Below, piece by piece: positions 11,269 through 22,590 of a stretch of 64,000 bases of DNA (the stretch's first letter is position 1; the number at the start of each line of letters is the position of its first letter). The stretch is from positions 81,017,382 through 81,081,381 of the forward strand of contig CM042016.1 of assembly GCA_023525715.1 (NCBI GenBank), written 5' to 3'. Source of the stretch: Cichorium intybus. Taxonomy: Eukaryota > Streptophyta > Magnoliopsida > Asterales > Asteraceae. Below the pieces are notes generated by a model, which saw nothing but the letters and a program-made list of their open reading frames with translations, had not been told where the DNA came from and did not search any database. The position numbers were made by a program, and so were the translations under genes.

Positions 11269-11330
11269 TCCACGTGTGTGGATGATGTGGTAAATCTTAT
11301 CCACGTGTAGCCGACTCAGGTCCACGTAGG
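11269..11330 (+). promoter_or_regulatory. G-box cluster next to the MULE left TIR
   Basis: CACGTG occurs at 11271-11276 and 11302-11307, a related CCACGTA at 11322-11328, and a DRE/CRT-like GCCGAC at 11310-11315. In plants these are cores bound by bZIP/bHLH and DREB factors. They lie 110-170 bp before the GRF-gene start, where a promoter would be. Function is inferred from motif identity only. Confidence 0.4.
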
Positions 11331-11439
11331 CTTGCCAACAGGGACGATGAGTCCCTTAATTGAATCAGATCCGACATTTTTGTTACCCTTTTTGCTAACA
11401 TCGAAAACCCTAAAAGGAGCGATATCTTCTCCCAGCTCG

Positions 11440-12105
11440 ATGTCTTCGTCTTCCGACAACTCTCAAAACCAGGGTAGACCTTGTGGGTTTCGTCAGAGGT
11501 ATAATGCACAAGGTGAGCCACTGGACTGTTATTGCGACCCACCGATGAGACCGGTCGAAAGAACCTCCTGGAGCGATTCGAACCCTGGACGAAGGTTTTG
11601 GAACTGCCAAAACTCATTGGTAAATCTTTATTCCATGTTCGTTTATAAAAAAGATATATAGATTATCATTGTTAAGGTAGAAAGCAGAAAGCAGTGCCGA
11701 TATATACGTAAGAAAACCCTAATTTTGGAAAGTGAATATTTATTTGTATTATTTGTAATTTTCTATCAGACATCGAAGAAGAACTGTAGGTACTTCGAAT
11801 GGAAAGATGATGCTCAAGAAGATGGACACTATAAGCAGATTTTGTTGTCGACTAAGCGAAGGGCAGATGGTAGGGAGGATGCGATGGTGATCGGTAATTA
11901 CAGAAGGAGGATTGGTGAGCTAGAGGGGGTGGTGATACAGCAAAAAGAAGAATACAGTGTTGAGCTGTCCAAAAGGGATGAGGCAATATCCATGGAGAGG
12001 GCACAACATGATCGAGAACTGTTGGAGCTGAAGGCCTTCATTTGGAGGTTGAAGAAGGTAGTTGCTTGTTTGGCTGTTTTGGTGGTGGTAAGTTATTTAA
12101 GATGA
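11440..12105 (+). CDS. GRF-type zinc-finger, coiled-coil, membrane-anchored protein of the MULE
   Basis: Two exons (11440-11619 and 11770-12105, GT/AG borders, phase 0) give a 171-residue protein. A GRF zinc finger spans about residues 15-70: CYCDPPMRPVERTSWSDSNP, then GRRFWNC, then after the splice NCRYFEWKDD. GRF fingers bind single-stranded nucleic acid in characterised proteins. A coiled coil follows at about residues 95-145 (RRRIGELEGVVIQQKEEYSV), then a hydrophobic C-terminal segment (VVACLAVLVVVSYLR) that could anchor it in a membrane. An in-frame upstream ATG at 11332 would add 36 residues; I chose 11440 because it lies just before the conserved domain. The gene is inside the MULE and points toward the transposase. 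A role in transposition is a guess. Confidence 0.75.
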
Positions 12106-13049
12106 TAAAGTGATGGGTGGGGGTTTCTGGTTTTTGCTAAGGATGGGGGTTTGGGTTTGGTGGTCTTGGTAAGTATGGGGGTTTTTGGTAAATGTTGTAT
12201 GTACGTAGGTGTATATAGGTATGTATTTTGGTTAGGGTTGATGGATATGAGGCCAACCATGTTTTGGTAATCGATATGGGGCTTTTGAGAATGGTGATAA
12301 GGTGGGTTGGGGAAGTTAGTTATGAAAATGGTTGATTCGGTTAGGTAATTGACAATGCAGGTATGAAAACACTGCATTGTCCCCTTATAAGGGCCATTTT
12401 GTATAAAACAATGCAGATATGAAAACACTAACCTTATTTATTCGTGTAATGTATGTTTGAAAATATTTTCTATATTTAGGTTATTATTGTGGGTGTGTTT
12501 GGTATGTGTGTATGTATGGTAAAGTAGAAACACTGTGGACCAGATGCATATCATTTGAACATTGTTTTCAGGAATAAAGTACATTGCTAAAACATGTGTA
12601 CTTATTTATTCGTGTCCTTGTCCCACATGTTTCCACTCGTGTGTCTTTATAGAAGGGATATTAAAGTCTGGTAATTTTCTCTTCATGCACATTGTAATGG
12701 ACCCCCCATGTGGTCACATGCAGTGGATAGTGTATATTAAAGTGTTGTCCTTTATCCACATTCACATGCACATTATAAATGATATTTAACCATTGTGGTC
12801 CTTATACTTTTACAGGTAATTGTGGTCCACATGTAAATCATATTTAACCATTGAAAAGTAACAAAAGGAACCATATGAGTCATTTGCATGCATGCAAACC
12901 TGATAAGCTTATATTACAAATCCAAAAGTTGCCATAAAGGCTTCAAGTTTTTGACATGCATGTTTTTAAAGGTACCTAAGTCGAATAAGATAATTACTCA
13001 AACACATAAGAGTGCAAACAAAGTCTAATAACATTCAAATCAAATAAAC
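12106..13049. other. MULE interior between the two convergent genes
   Basis: Non-coding. From 12120 to 12300 the plus strand is G/T-rich (GGGGGTTT-like runs), and two copies of a 20-bp phrase around TATGAAAACACTGCATTGTC occur near 12360-12430. The part from 12625 is the start of the sequence also present at position 1. Confidence 0.6.
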
Positions 13050-15974
13050 CTAATCTAAGTTAACAGCCTTCTCCTTTGACATTCCAGGATCATCGGGCCC
13101 ACCAACCACCTTACTTAAATTCCTTTTCACTATCCTCTCTGATTTTCTTCTTCTAATCTTCTTCAAGATTTCTCCAATAGGTGTTAATGGTACGACCTAC
13201 TCAACATGTTGCACATCAATTTGTTCCTCCTCATCACCATTCCCCTGCATTGTAAGACTTATGTCCATCTCATCAAAAAGTTGATTAGCTTGTACTTATT
13301 CATTAACAAGTCCTCCTACATTGACATTAACCTGCAAAGTTGACAAAATTAAATTAATTACACATGTTTATTAACATATTGAAGTAAATTAGTTTTACTT
13401 ACATCAACAGGTTCTTCTTCAATGACAACCTCAACATCACCATGCCCTTGTTGATTCTCATCATTACCTCCTGCATTCCCAGCCACCTGTTGACTTTGCT
13501 TATGTTTCTTACCTTTTCTGATGTTTAGCTTTTCTGGTCTGCCCCCTTTGCCACATCTGGCTTTGTTGTGGCCTACCTCCCTACAAATACTACATTTCAC
13601 CTTTTTTTCCCACTTTAGACACCCTATGCCCACTTTGGTCTTCTGTAGCAGCTCTCTTTCGTTTTGTAGTTGGTCTTCCAGGCATCCTCCTAGCCACAGG
13701 TGGTAAAGGTGGAATATATGATGTCTCAGGCCACATGTTACTTCCATTCATACTTTTAATTCTATACCTATATGATTTCATGTATGTCATGGTTGTAAAC
13801 ATTTTGTCCACATACCTTTCAACATCCCTATTCAGATAGCATATACATGCTACAGAATAAACACACCCATATCCATTAAGTTGCCAAATTCTACATGAAC
13901 ATGTTTTCCTTTCAAGATCAACTTCAAATGCATCAGATGTACCTCTAACCTCAAACTGGTTTAGTCCACTGGGAAGAACATGCCAATGCCTCTGATGAAC
14001 TTTAAGTTCATTGAGTTTGTCCCTTATGGCTGGACATACCTGATTACCCCATGTCTGTCCCTTTAGCTTCAGGTTGTAGAGTCGATCCATCATGTACAAC
14101 CTAATCTCTTCAAGCATAGTGATTATTGGTTTCTTCCTAGCTTCCACAATTAATGCATTGAAGCTTTCAGACATCCCATTCTCAATAGAGTCACAACAAT
14201 TTCCTGGTTGGAAATATGATTTACACCAAGTTTTTGGGTCTCTATCCATCAGATACTTATGAGCATTCGGGTTCAACACATTAAGCTCATGCATGGTAGC
14301 CTTAAAGGATGCTTCAGTTGAACAATTGGCAGCTCTCCAAAACAAGGTTTCATACTGGGCTCCACTATACCTTTTCTTCAAGTTCTGACAAATATGCCTA
14401 GCACATTGCCTGTGCTCTGCATATGGCAACATCTCTTTCACTGCTTCAATCAAACCCTGATAAGACACAGTATTAGCAATGATATATAACAAAAACAATT
14501 GTCAATATAACAATTTAAATAAATATGTATATTAAAGGGATGTTAATACCTTGTGTTGATCTGAAATGAAGGTAATTCTAGTTCCTAATCTTAAATCAAG
14601 ATCATCCATTAGATTATCCAAAAACCATTTCCAATTTTCTTTGTTCTCCACACAAACAACTGCCCATGCTATAGGGAATAACTGGTTATTATCATCCCTG
14701 CCCACAGCAGTTAGCAATTCTCCTTTACAGATACCCTTTAAAAAACATCCATCAAGACCTATGACCCTTCTACACCCTTGTAGCCATCCCCTTTTCACTC
14801 CATCAAAACAAACATAGAACTTGCTAAAGTAGTTCTTCCCATCTGGCATGCAGTTCACATTAATCTTCACACTAGACCCTGGATTGGATCTCCTTATCTC
14901 CTCACCATATGACCATAGCTTGGCATAGTGATCAACTAGATTGCCTTCTATAAGTTGAAGTGCATAACTTTTTGCTCTTCTGCATTGCCCAAGACTCACT
15001 TGAATACCAAATTTTTTCACAACCTCATCTCTTAATTTCCTTACACTCATCTTCTGCCTCGCTATAATCTCCTTGGTATAGTGACTCCCTATCCATGCAT
15101 ATGTTACTAGTGAACCCAACTTAAAATTCCTTGCACAATTGTGGTCGATCTTCAAAGATTTAATCTGGAAACTTTCCTCTTCAGTCATCCACGAGGCCCA
15201 TAACCTGAATGAACATTCACCCTTACAGCATTTGACCAACAGCCTTTTACTATCGTTTTTTTCAAAGCAAAGTTGGTACCCATGAGCCACAGCATAGTTG
15301 CACAACATATGTTTTAGTTGGGCAGGGTTCTTAAACCTCATACCAAGTATGGGTTTTTGCTTTTTCCAGGGTAAATTTTCATTAAAAATTGAATGCTCTT
15401 GGATAGTTTCTTCACTTTCCCACTCATCTTCTGGACCAATATTTTGGTCCTCCTCCTCCTCTTCCTCCTGTCCACAGAGTTTACTGAGGAACACATCACC
15501 TGAGGTTCTGTTCATTCTGATTGGTTCGTCTGTAAAATCCAAGGCAACATCCCTAAGGGTGGCTGTATAATCTCCATTTTCTCCACCTTCAATACATGAA
15601 TCATGTTCCTCATTTTCCGAATCAACCCAATCCTCTAATTCATCACCAATATGATCTACAAATAAGGATATTGTCCCAAGCGTCCCAAAAGTAATGAAAA
15701 TAAAACTAGCATACTCTACATCGTTTGTAATAGGCCGAAGACCTTTATACATGGGTTCATTTGGCTCACAGTAGTACAGCCTCTTACAATCCTCATGCAT
15801 GAAATGTTCCAAGAAACTTACACACTCGGCATAGTTCATACTAGCCCAATCATGTTCCGTAAAAGTAAATTTCATACCGTCTTCATAAGAGAAAGGACAT
15901 CGACGAAACACCCCTTGATAATTGAGCTCCACAGTTGCATATACTCCCTCAGGATCAAGGTTCGAAGTCGTCAT
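13050..15974 (-). pseudogene. MULE transposase, copy B, frameshift plus two nonsense changes
   Basis: This is the near-identical second copy of the transposase, with the same exon plan (15974-14550, 14456-13403, 13331-13050) and the same A7 frameshift at 13602-13608. Copy B also has two stop codons in the last exon that copy A lacks: a change at 13199 makes GAG into TAG, and one at 13298 makes CAA into TAA. Missense differences include one H to Y (13860), one A to S (14224) and one R to G (near 13450). The DNA-binding, catalytic and SWIM regions are otherwise unbroken. The extra stops indicate relaxed constraint on copy B after the duplication. Confidence 0.88.
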
Positions 15975-16180
15975 TTCTCCAGCTTATCTGGTCCTTGAAG
16001 TCGAATCGCATATAAACCCTAGTATCACCTTCTCTTTTGTTTCCTGGTTCTAGGGTACCGATGAAATCCTTTTATTGAAACCTTTATCGATCTGTAAATG
16101 TTTTTTTAATAAGAATAATAAACGGATTCTATGTCAGCAACATCAACCGGCATAACCTGTTAAAACACAACAATTCCCCA

Positions 16181-16444
16181 GGAGAACGTCGTTGGATAGA
16201 TGTAGACGGATTTGCGACGACGCCTTCAAATCCTTCATTTCCTTTTCCTCAGTCGACCAAGTTGCCGGCTTTCTCTCCATTCCTAACAATGCTCTGTGGA
16301 GATCCATCTGGATCAACACATCTCTCCATTCCTAACAGTGCCAAAGAGGGAATCTTGTGTTTCTGTCAAGTAAAGGGATATCATACTTCATCGATGACAT
16401 GGTTGAAAACAGTTTTTACGAATCGTTATCGGAAATCCTGGATA
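16181..16444 (-). pseudogene. Ty1-copia gag N-terminal fragment
   Basis: On the minus strand, downstream of the primer-binding site, the text reads MKYDIPLLDRNTRFPLWHC then a stop, and continues in frame through WRDVLIQMDLHRALLGME and STEEKEMKDLKASSQIRLHL. This matches the N-terminal capsid region of copia gag. An in-frame stop breaks it, and a short phrase (CTCTCCATTCCTAACA) is duplicated inside it. It ends abruptly at 16180 against MULE copy B; the rest of gag, pol and the 3' LTR are missing. Confidence 0.78.
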
Positions 16445-16456
16445 GCTCTGATACCA
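16445..16456 (-). other. Primer-binding site of truncated copia element
   Basis: GCTCTGATACCA on plus is the reverse complement of TGGTATCAGAGC, the standard match to initiator tRNA-Met. It lies two bases from the LTR start TG at 16459. Confidence 0.9.
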
Positions 16457-16458
16457 AT

Positions 16459-16895
16459 TGTAGACAAAATCGACTTCAATAAATAATCGATTAACTTCAA
16501 GATCGAAGTATAAAACCCAAATATCACGATAATGATTCAATGGAATATAAACTATTGAATAATCAACCAAGAATAGATCGAACGGTAAAAGAAAGAACAC
16601 AAGATATTTACGTGGAAACCCAAATTGGGAAAAACCACGGGCGGAGGAAGCCGAGAACCAATTCACTATAATATTCAGTGTTTACAGAGATAGAGGAAAG
16701 AAAACAAATATATCAAATATATATTTGTATGAATATGAGAGAAAGATGAAGATGTAATTTGAGGTGTGTTGTGAGTTGTGTGTTTGATCCTTTATATAGG
16801 ATTTCTTGAGGTGTGAATCAAGAAATGTGAATCAAGACTATATTGAAGTTGCAAATGTTGAAGAAGAAAAATCCTTGTGTTGAATGTTGAATGTT
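16459..16895 (-). mobile_element. Copia 5' LTR (truncated element)
   Basis: The LTR begins with TG at 16459 on plus, right beside the primer-binding site. A TATA-like CTTTATATAG at 16790-16799 would be the U3 promoter on minus. The outer end is uncertain and set near the GTTGAATGTTGAATGCA repeat. Beyond it the SPT6 pseudogene begins. Confidence 0.6.
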
Positions 16896-16904
16896 GAATG
16901 CAGC

Positions 16905-18560
16905 CAATCTAGAACATTTGAAGTCATATATTCACAAGGTTAATGAACATGGAAGGAGGAGAAGGAAGGTGAACAAGAAAAAGTCAAGCCAGGCCCCAGG
17001 AGCTTCCTCTAGTGCAATACAAGAGGCTCGCAAATTATTTGGTGATGTGGAAGAGCTCTTGAGGAAACGCAAGAAGACTTAGTAAATATGATGAGAGTGG
17101 TGAAGGGAAGGAAAGGAGACTTGAACTTGAATCTGAACCCACCATTCTTTCCAATAAATACAAAATTGAAAAAGATGAGTATATTCGGGGGATGGATATT
17201 CCAGAAAGAATGCAGGTCAGAATAGCAACATTAACATACTATATTGATATTCCTTCTCTTTTTACACATATTGATTGTTGTACAAGTTTTGTCATTGTAG
17301 TTATTTGAGGAAAGCACTCATCCTCCACCAACAGATGAAATGAGTATAGAAGAGGAGAGTATCCGGATTCTTCATCAATTTCGAAAAATAAAATCATTTC
17401 AGAAATATGGGTATCAGGCTCTCTTTATCTGTAAAGCAAAAGCGCTCGCAACGAAGCATTTGAGGTCAAGAATGATTGTTCATCCTCACTTCCAGAATAT
17501 CACAGGAGATGAAGCAATGGAGGTATGTGTATAAAATTATATCACATATTATATAGTCTTACTATATGTATATGTTATTGGCGAAATTTTAGTCTTATGT
17601 TTTTTCTTTTGTTTCACAAGATGCTATCTGAAAAGGAGCCTGGTGAAAGTATTGTTCGCCCTAGCTCTCGTGGGCTTTCGTACTTAACTTTGACGATTAA
17701 AGTCTATGATGGTGTTTATGCTCATAAAGACATTATCGAAGGTGGAAAGGAGAATAAGGACATTCCTAGCATGTTGGGTCTTGGAAAGACACTTAAAATA
17801 GGAGAGGATGTATTTGAAGATCTAGATGAGGTAAGGCTGATTCTGTTCATCTTCATTGAGCTTTCATGGCATTCATATGTTGATCCATTAGTAACTGAAT
17901 GTGTTATTGCAGGTAATGGATCGATATGTTGATCCGTTAGCGTCTCATTTAAAGACAATGTTGGGTTACCGGAAGTTTAAACATGGGAGGAAAACAGAAG
18001 TTGATGAGAGTTTATGGAAAGAAAAAATTCAGAATCCATCGAGGATTGTGTACTCATTTGGTATATCTCATGAACATCCAGGCACGTTTATCCTAACGTA
18101 TATACGAAGCTCGAATCTGCATCATGAGTATGTTGGGTTTTATCCGAAGGGGTTTATGTTCCGGAAGAAGATGTTTCCGGAAATTGATAGACTTGTGGCG
18201 TATTTTCAAAGGCACATTACTGATCCACGTGATGCATGGTCATCTGTAGATCTAGAAAGAACATCACCTCTGAGTTTTAGACCTGGTGAGCCTCGTAAAT
18301 AATTGTGTTCCCCTTTTGGACTCTGTTTGTTTCTTTGTTCGTGACTTACGCTTGTTACAGGTAGAAATGATTACGGAGCCGTTCACGGTCATGAAAGCGG
18401 TGTGTCTAGGCCTGACGGTGGCGGTGTTCGTGGACGGTGAGGTCAAGGATACCAGAGGTCTAATGATTAGGAAGAGGAGTGGGGGAGTTTCCCTTGTTCA
18501 AAAACCCAAAACTCTCCTGGAAGTGAAGTAGCAAATGGCAATTCATCCATCTCTTGTTTT
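16905..18560 (+). pseudogene. SPT6-like transcription elongation factor, shrunken pseudogene
   Basis: SPT6 is a histone chaperone that travels with RNA polymerase II. The first blocks match its N-terminal part (EARKLFGDVEELLRKRKK; then, one base out of frame, SNKYKIEKDEYIRGMDIPER at 17150-17212). After an intron (17216-17300) comes HPPPTDEMSIEEESI. The text then jumps to the end of the core (RMIVHPHFQNITGDEA) and on into the tandem SH2 region (ESIVRPSSRGLSYLT; NPSRIVYSFGISHEHPGTFI; MFPEIDRLVAYFQRHI). Introns at 17524-17621, 17831-17912 and 18286-18360 have GT/AG ends, so this is not a retrocopy. The HhH, YqgF and S1 core of several hundred residues is missing. A frameshift near 17083 and stops at 18438-18440 and 18468-18470 in the Gly-rich tail mark it as dead. 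A copia element lies at its 5' side. Confidence 0.88.
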
Positions 18561-18819
18561 ACATAAAGTGGAACTTTGTACTTACAGATGTATCATTTAT
18601 TGTTAGATTTAAAATTTTGTTCTGGGTTTCGTTTGGTAGGTCTTTTCTGTTTTATGATGTAATACAGAACAAGAAGTACGAAAGTTGCTTGGTTTTACGA
18701 TGGTTTTTGGCAAATCATGTTGGCCTTATTGTTTTTAAAAAAATTTGGAAAGGCTTACTTCATATTGGTTTTACGAGTTTTTGTTTTATTTAGCGCAATG
18801 CGGCGAGCGCTGAATAGTT

Positions 18820-19314
18820 TTTTTTTTTTTTTAACGGCAAGAAAGATTTATTAGAAAATGGGACAAGCAAGTAGCTTAGACCCAGCCAAGGAGAACAAAC
18901 AGTACAACAGGAAAGAACATTACAACAGAACCTAATGGGAAAATGAAGTATGAATTACATTCAGTGGATTTGTTTTCCAGAGCTCCCAATCCAAAGTTCT
19001 CCCCGATTTCTTTCTTGCATCTAACCATAGATGGGACAGCAACTGAATTTCTGCAAACAGCTCCAATTGTGTTTTTGATTCACCCCGGAATAGCCTTTTA
19101 TTTCGAAAAGACCATAATACCCATATGTAGATTAGATAGATAGCCTCATTTGCATCCGCTAACCAAGAAGGCCCGATGAAATCTCTTTTGTTATTGACCA
19201 AATCAGCACTACAAGATGGAATAGGACCTGAGCACGCCCACCATTTCTGCACTTCAGCCCAGACAAGTTTTGCGAGTGTACAGTGGATTAGAACATGATC
19301 TTCATTCTCCGGCG
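18820..19314 (-). mobile_element. 5'-truncated LINE with poly(A) and 18-bp TSD
   Basis: GGCGAGCGCTGAATAGTT occurs at 18802-18819 and again at 19315-19332. The insert between them starts with a T run on plus, i.e. a poly(A) tail on minus. It encodes the C-terminal end of a non-LTR reverse transcriptase ORF (YLIYIWVLWSFRNKRLFRGE, about 19130-19070). A long variable TSD, poly(A) and 5' truncation are hallmarks of target-primed reverse transcription. It is about 495 bp long. Confidence 0.92.
18932..19314 (-). pseudogene. LINE reverse transcriptase C-terminal fragment
   Basis: The frame reads through WWACSGPIPSCSADLVN and WVLWSFRNKRLFRGESK to the stop at 18932. It resembles the zinc-knuckle-adjacent tail of plant LINE ORF2 (reverse transcriptase superfamily). 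The RT and endonuclease domains are lost with the 5' truncation, so no activity remains. Confidence 0.75.
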
Positions 19315-19332
19315 GGCGAGCGCTGAATAGTT

Positions 19333-19869
19333 ATTTTTCTGATGAATAGTTTCCTTTTCGACGATCAGTCTTTTTCGATGTTGCTGTTTTGGGTTCTAAA
19401 TGAAGTATGTTGTTGTTTTGGGTTAAAATTAAAACTATGTAGCTATTTTTGTTTAAATATATAAGCACATTGTTCTTCCAGGTTAAAAACTAAAGATTAG
19501 TTGCACTTTGATTTTCTTTAATCGGGAAAAGAGTTGTGATAAAGATAATAATAATAATATAGATTAAGGGTTAAGTTAATTTGAGAGTGGCTTGGGCTAT
19601 ACTAACGACGTTGAAATGGCCAAATTTGTAACTTAACTTGACAATAATGACTTTTGAAAAAAAAGATTCATTTTAAACTTGTCAAAAATGATAATTCTAC
19701 TAAATTCTTGAGGGTTACCTAAATCAAAATAATTTATATTGCGATTAACTTTGAGTTTAATTTCTAACAAGTAGAAGTATTTTCAATTTTCAATATATAA
19801 TGATTTTTAACATGTAAAAATATTAAGACTAATGACATATTATTTAAGACATTATTAATATTTCTTATA
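19333..19869. other. AT-rich intergenic stretch
   Basis: I see no gene, RNA or clear element end here. It follows the target copy of the LINE and precedes the CACTA subterminal array. Confidence 0.5.
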
Positions 19870-20408
<539 letters not shown>

Positions 20409-20579
20409 TTAGAGAAAATATAGATCTTTTATAGTTGATAAAAAAGAATATAGTATGGCAAACCAAAAGTATATTTGCAATATCAACATCACAGTCATAA
20501 ACATAAATCTTGGAATGTTTCAAATACAATAACTACAAACATAAAACTAATTGTTTTCCTCACCGCTTTGCATAAATTT

Positions 20580-21310
20580 ATTACAAAGTACTTCCATACG
20601 TTTTACGTAGCTGTTTGACGTACGATGGACTCCTTACATTTTTTTTGAATTTGTTCCAATTCTCGTTGATGGCGTTTTTCAGACTCCTCACATTCTTGTT
20701 GTTAGCATGCTTTGAACTCCTCACATTGTAGTTGTTCTCGTGCTTCAGACTCCTCGAGTCAGGTTTGCAAGTCACATATCTAACAAATGTTAAAACAAAA
20801 AATATAATTAGTAAAGAATATAGAGAAAAACAATGTATTTACTCATTTTACCAGAACATGATAAATTAAAAAATAATAGGAATGTATGTTTTGGTCCAAA
20901 TTGATATACAAGGAAGCCATGATTAGGCAATTCCTTGTCTTCAATTTCTTCTATTGACACTCTCAACATGCTACACTTTCGAAGTGCTAGCTTCTACTGC
21001 TGATATCTTTACAGAAGACCTAGTCTTGTCACTATCATGTTGAGCATCACTCGTCCTCTTTAGCCAAATCTCAATGTATAGAATTTCATCATTCTTGGCT
21101 TCTGGACGAGCTATATGGTTCTCCCATTCAGTCAGCATATGTATGTACTAACACGGGTACCGCACCAGAGAGGGCCATTTCCTAACAAAATCACCTTCCA
21201 TGGTAGTGAATGTCGATGGTTTGCTCTCTCTAGCTCTGGTGTCATGAGAGATATCTGATGCTCCCACTGCTTCTAACCCTTCTTGTTTTTAGTTGAACAA
21301 GTGAAGCGTA
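20580..21310 (-). pseudogene. Possible CACTA accessory-protein (En/Spm plant transposase) remnant
   Basis: The minus strand contains a charged coiled-coil stretch, LEESEAREQLQ and then EEFKACQQQECEESEKRHQR, at 20600-20760. Further upstream on the same strand come broken protein-like pieces (ARPEAKNDEILYIEIWLKRT near 21100). Several frame changes and stops interrupt it. Such Glu/Gln/Arg-rich coils close the second protein of plant CACTA elements. Together with the adjacent subterminal array, this suggests a decayed CACTA body. I am not sure of the family. Confidence 0.38.
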
Positions 21311-21479
21311 GTGTTTCATTTAAGGTGGCCTGAACTTTCTTTTGAATGAACTTCTACTTTGCTCAGAGGTATCTAGGTTGTCTCCTTGAATCTGGGCACT
21401 CAAGGCTAACCAAGGGACCTTCTTCACATTTTCCTCGCATCTAGTTTGTCATTGTCACTGTCATTCTGACGTCTGCGAC

Positions 21480-21752
21480 TCATCCAAAGATCCTCAGATA
21501 TGTGAAGGGGTAAGTCCTTTGCCTTTTTCAGCCAGCCAAGTCGACTGAATACTGAGGATGTTGAAAACTATGGTTCCTTTATGAAAGGAAATGGGATATC
21601 TTGTGGTATAAAGCAAAAGATGATCACTTATCTTAAGTGCTGACTCTAAAGAATAAGATTCAGAGTTCGACAGTGGCTAACGAAGGACGCTCTGCAGATC
21701 ATGTGGGAGACTTATGACTAGTGGTAGTTGATGACTTGTCCAAATGGGAGAC
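21480..21752 (+). mobile_element. 3' internal end and polypurine tract of a copia derivative
   Basis: The sequence ends in AAATGGGAGAC directly before the LTR start TG at 21753, which is a polypurine tract. Upstream phrases (GATGATCACTTATCTTAAGTG; CAGAGTTCGACAGTGG) match the internal 3' end of the element at 55960-56102. The same LTR family is therefore present here. Confidence 0.7.
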
Positions 21753-22590
21753 TGTTGGAATAGTATCCAATGTCATAACTAGTAATGACTTTCCATTAAT
21801 AGCAGGGTCCTTTTTGGGTTGCCCTCAGTCGTCCAAATGATATTAAGATTAATTGAGAGAGAGAAATAAATAGTTTATTAAATTATTATGTGATGATAAA
21901 TTAATTAGAAACTAGTTTGTAATTAATTACAATTAATTGGAATTAATTTGAGTTACTTGGAATTAATTTGAATTAATTTGGGATTAAATAAAAGTGCAGG
22001 GGTTGAATTGTAATTGTTCAATAGTTGAGCAATGTATAATGTTGGGGATAATAGGGGATGATTTTTTGGAAGGATTTATCATTCAAAAATCGTCCACTAT
22101 ATATGGTAACAAAAGGGTTTTTGAATTTAAAGATAAAAGGTTTATCCAGTTTGAATTCAAATAAGGTTTATCTCTAATCACCATTGGAAGCTATAAAAAC
22201 CCCTCCATGGCTCCTCATTTTTTGCCAACTTCTAGTGAGACTTCCTGGAGTTTTTCTCTTCTCTCCTTCACCAGAATCTATAATCCCTCTCTAGGGTTTT
22301 ATAGCGAGCTATTTTTAAATAACCTAATTGTTTGGACTTATTGGGGGTGATCCATTAGATGTATTCTCTTTTGTATACTACCTTTCTTAGCTTTGGGGAT
22401 TTCAACCTATACAAGGGTTCTTCAAGCAAATCGGTTTTGCTAAAGGTTGGTATTCATAAACCTTTTCGTAGTTGCAAATAGTCAAGAAGTAATTTTCTTA
22501 TAGGTTTTAGTAATTGTTACTTGCCTTAGAATTTTTATGTGTTTCCGCTGCCATGTTTGCATGTTCAAGGGTATTAGAAAACATATCATA
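21753..22590 (+). mobile_element. Copia LTR, plus strand, 3' part truncated
   Basis: It starts TGTTGGAATAGTATCC and shares GCAGGGTCCTTTTTGGGTTG with the minus-strand LTR ending at 57194. A TATA-like CTATAAAAACCC lies at about 22192. A CCGCTGCCATG phrase near 22548 aligns with the region just inside the LTR end seen (inverted) at about 39450. The expected CCCAACA end is missing, so the LTR is cut off near 22590. Confidence 0.65.

Larger units (their letters stand above)
11120..16180 (+). mobile_element. MULE copy B, left end to truncated right end
   Basis: Copy B starts with its left TIR, preceded by the TSD at 11111-11119. It carries two convergent genes, a GRF zinc-finger gene on plus and a transposase on minus. 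It breaks at 16180 inside the right TIR and joins a copia gag fragment. Using copy A for the missing end, the full element would be about 5.17 kb (11120 to the position matching 3664). Two-gene MULEs with an accessory protein are known in plants. Confidence 0.9.
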
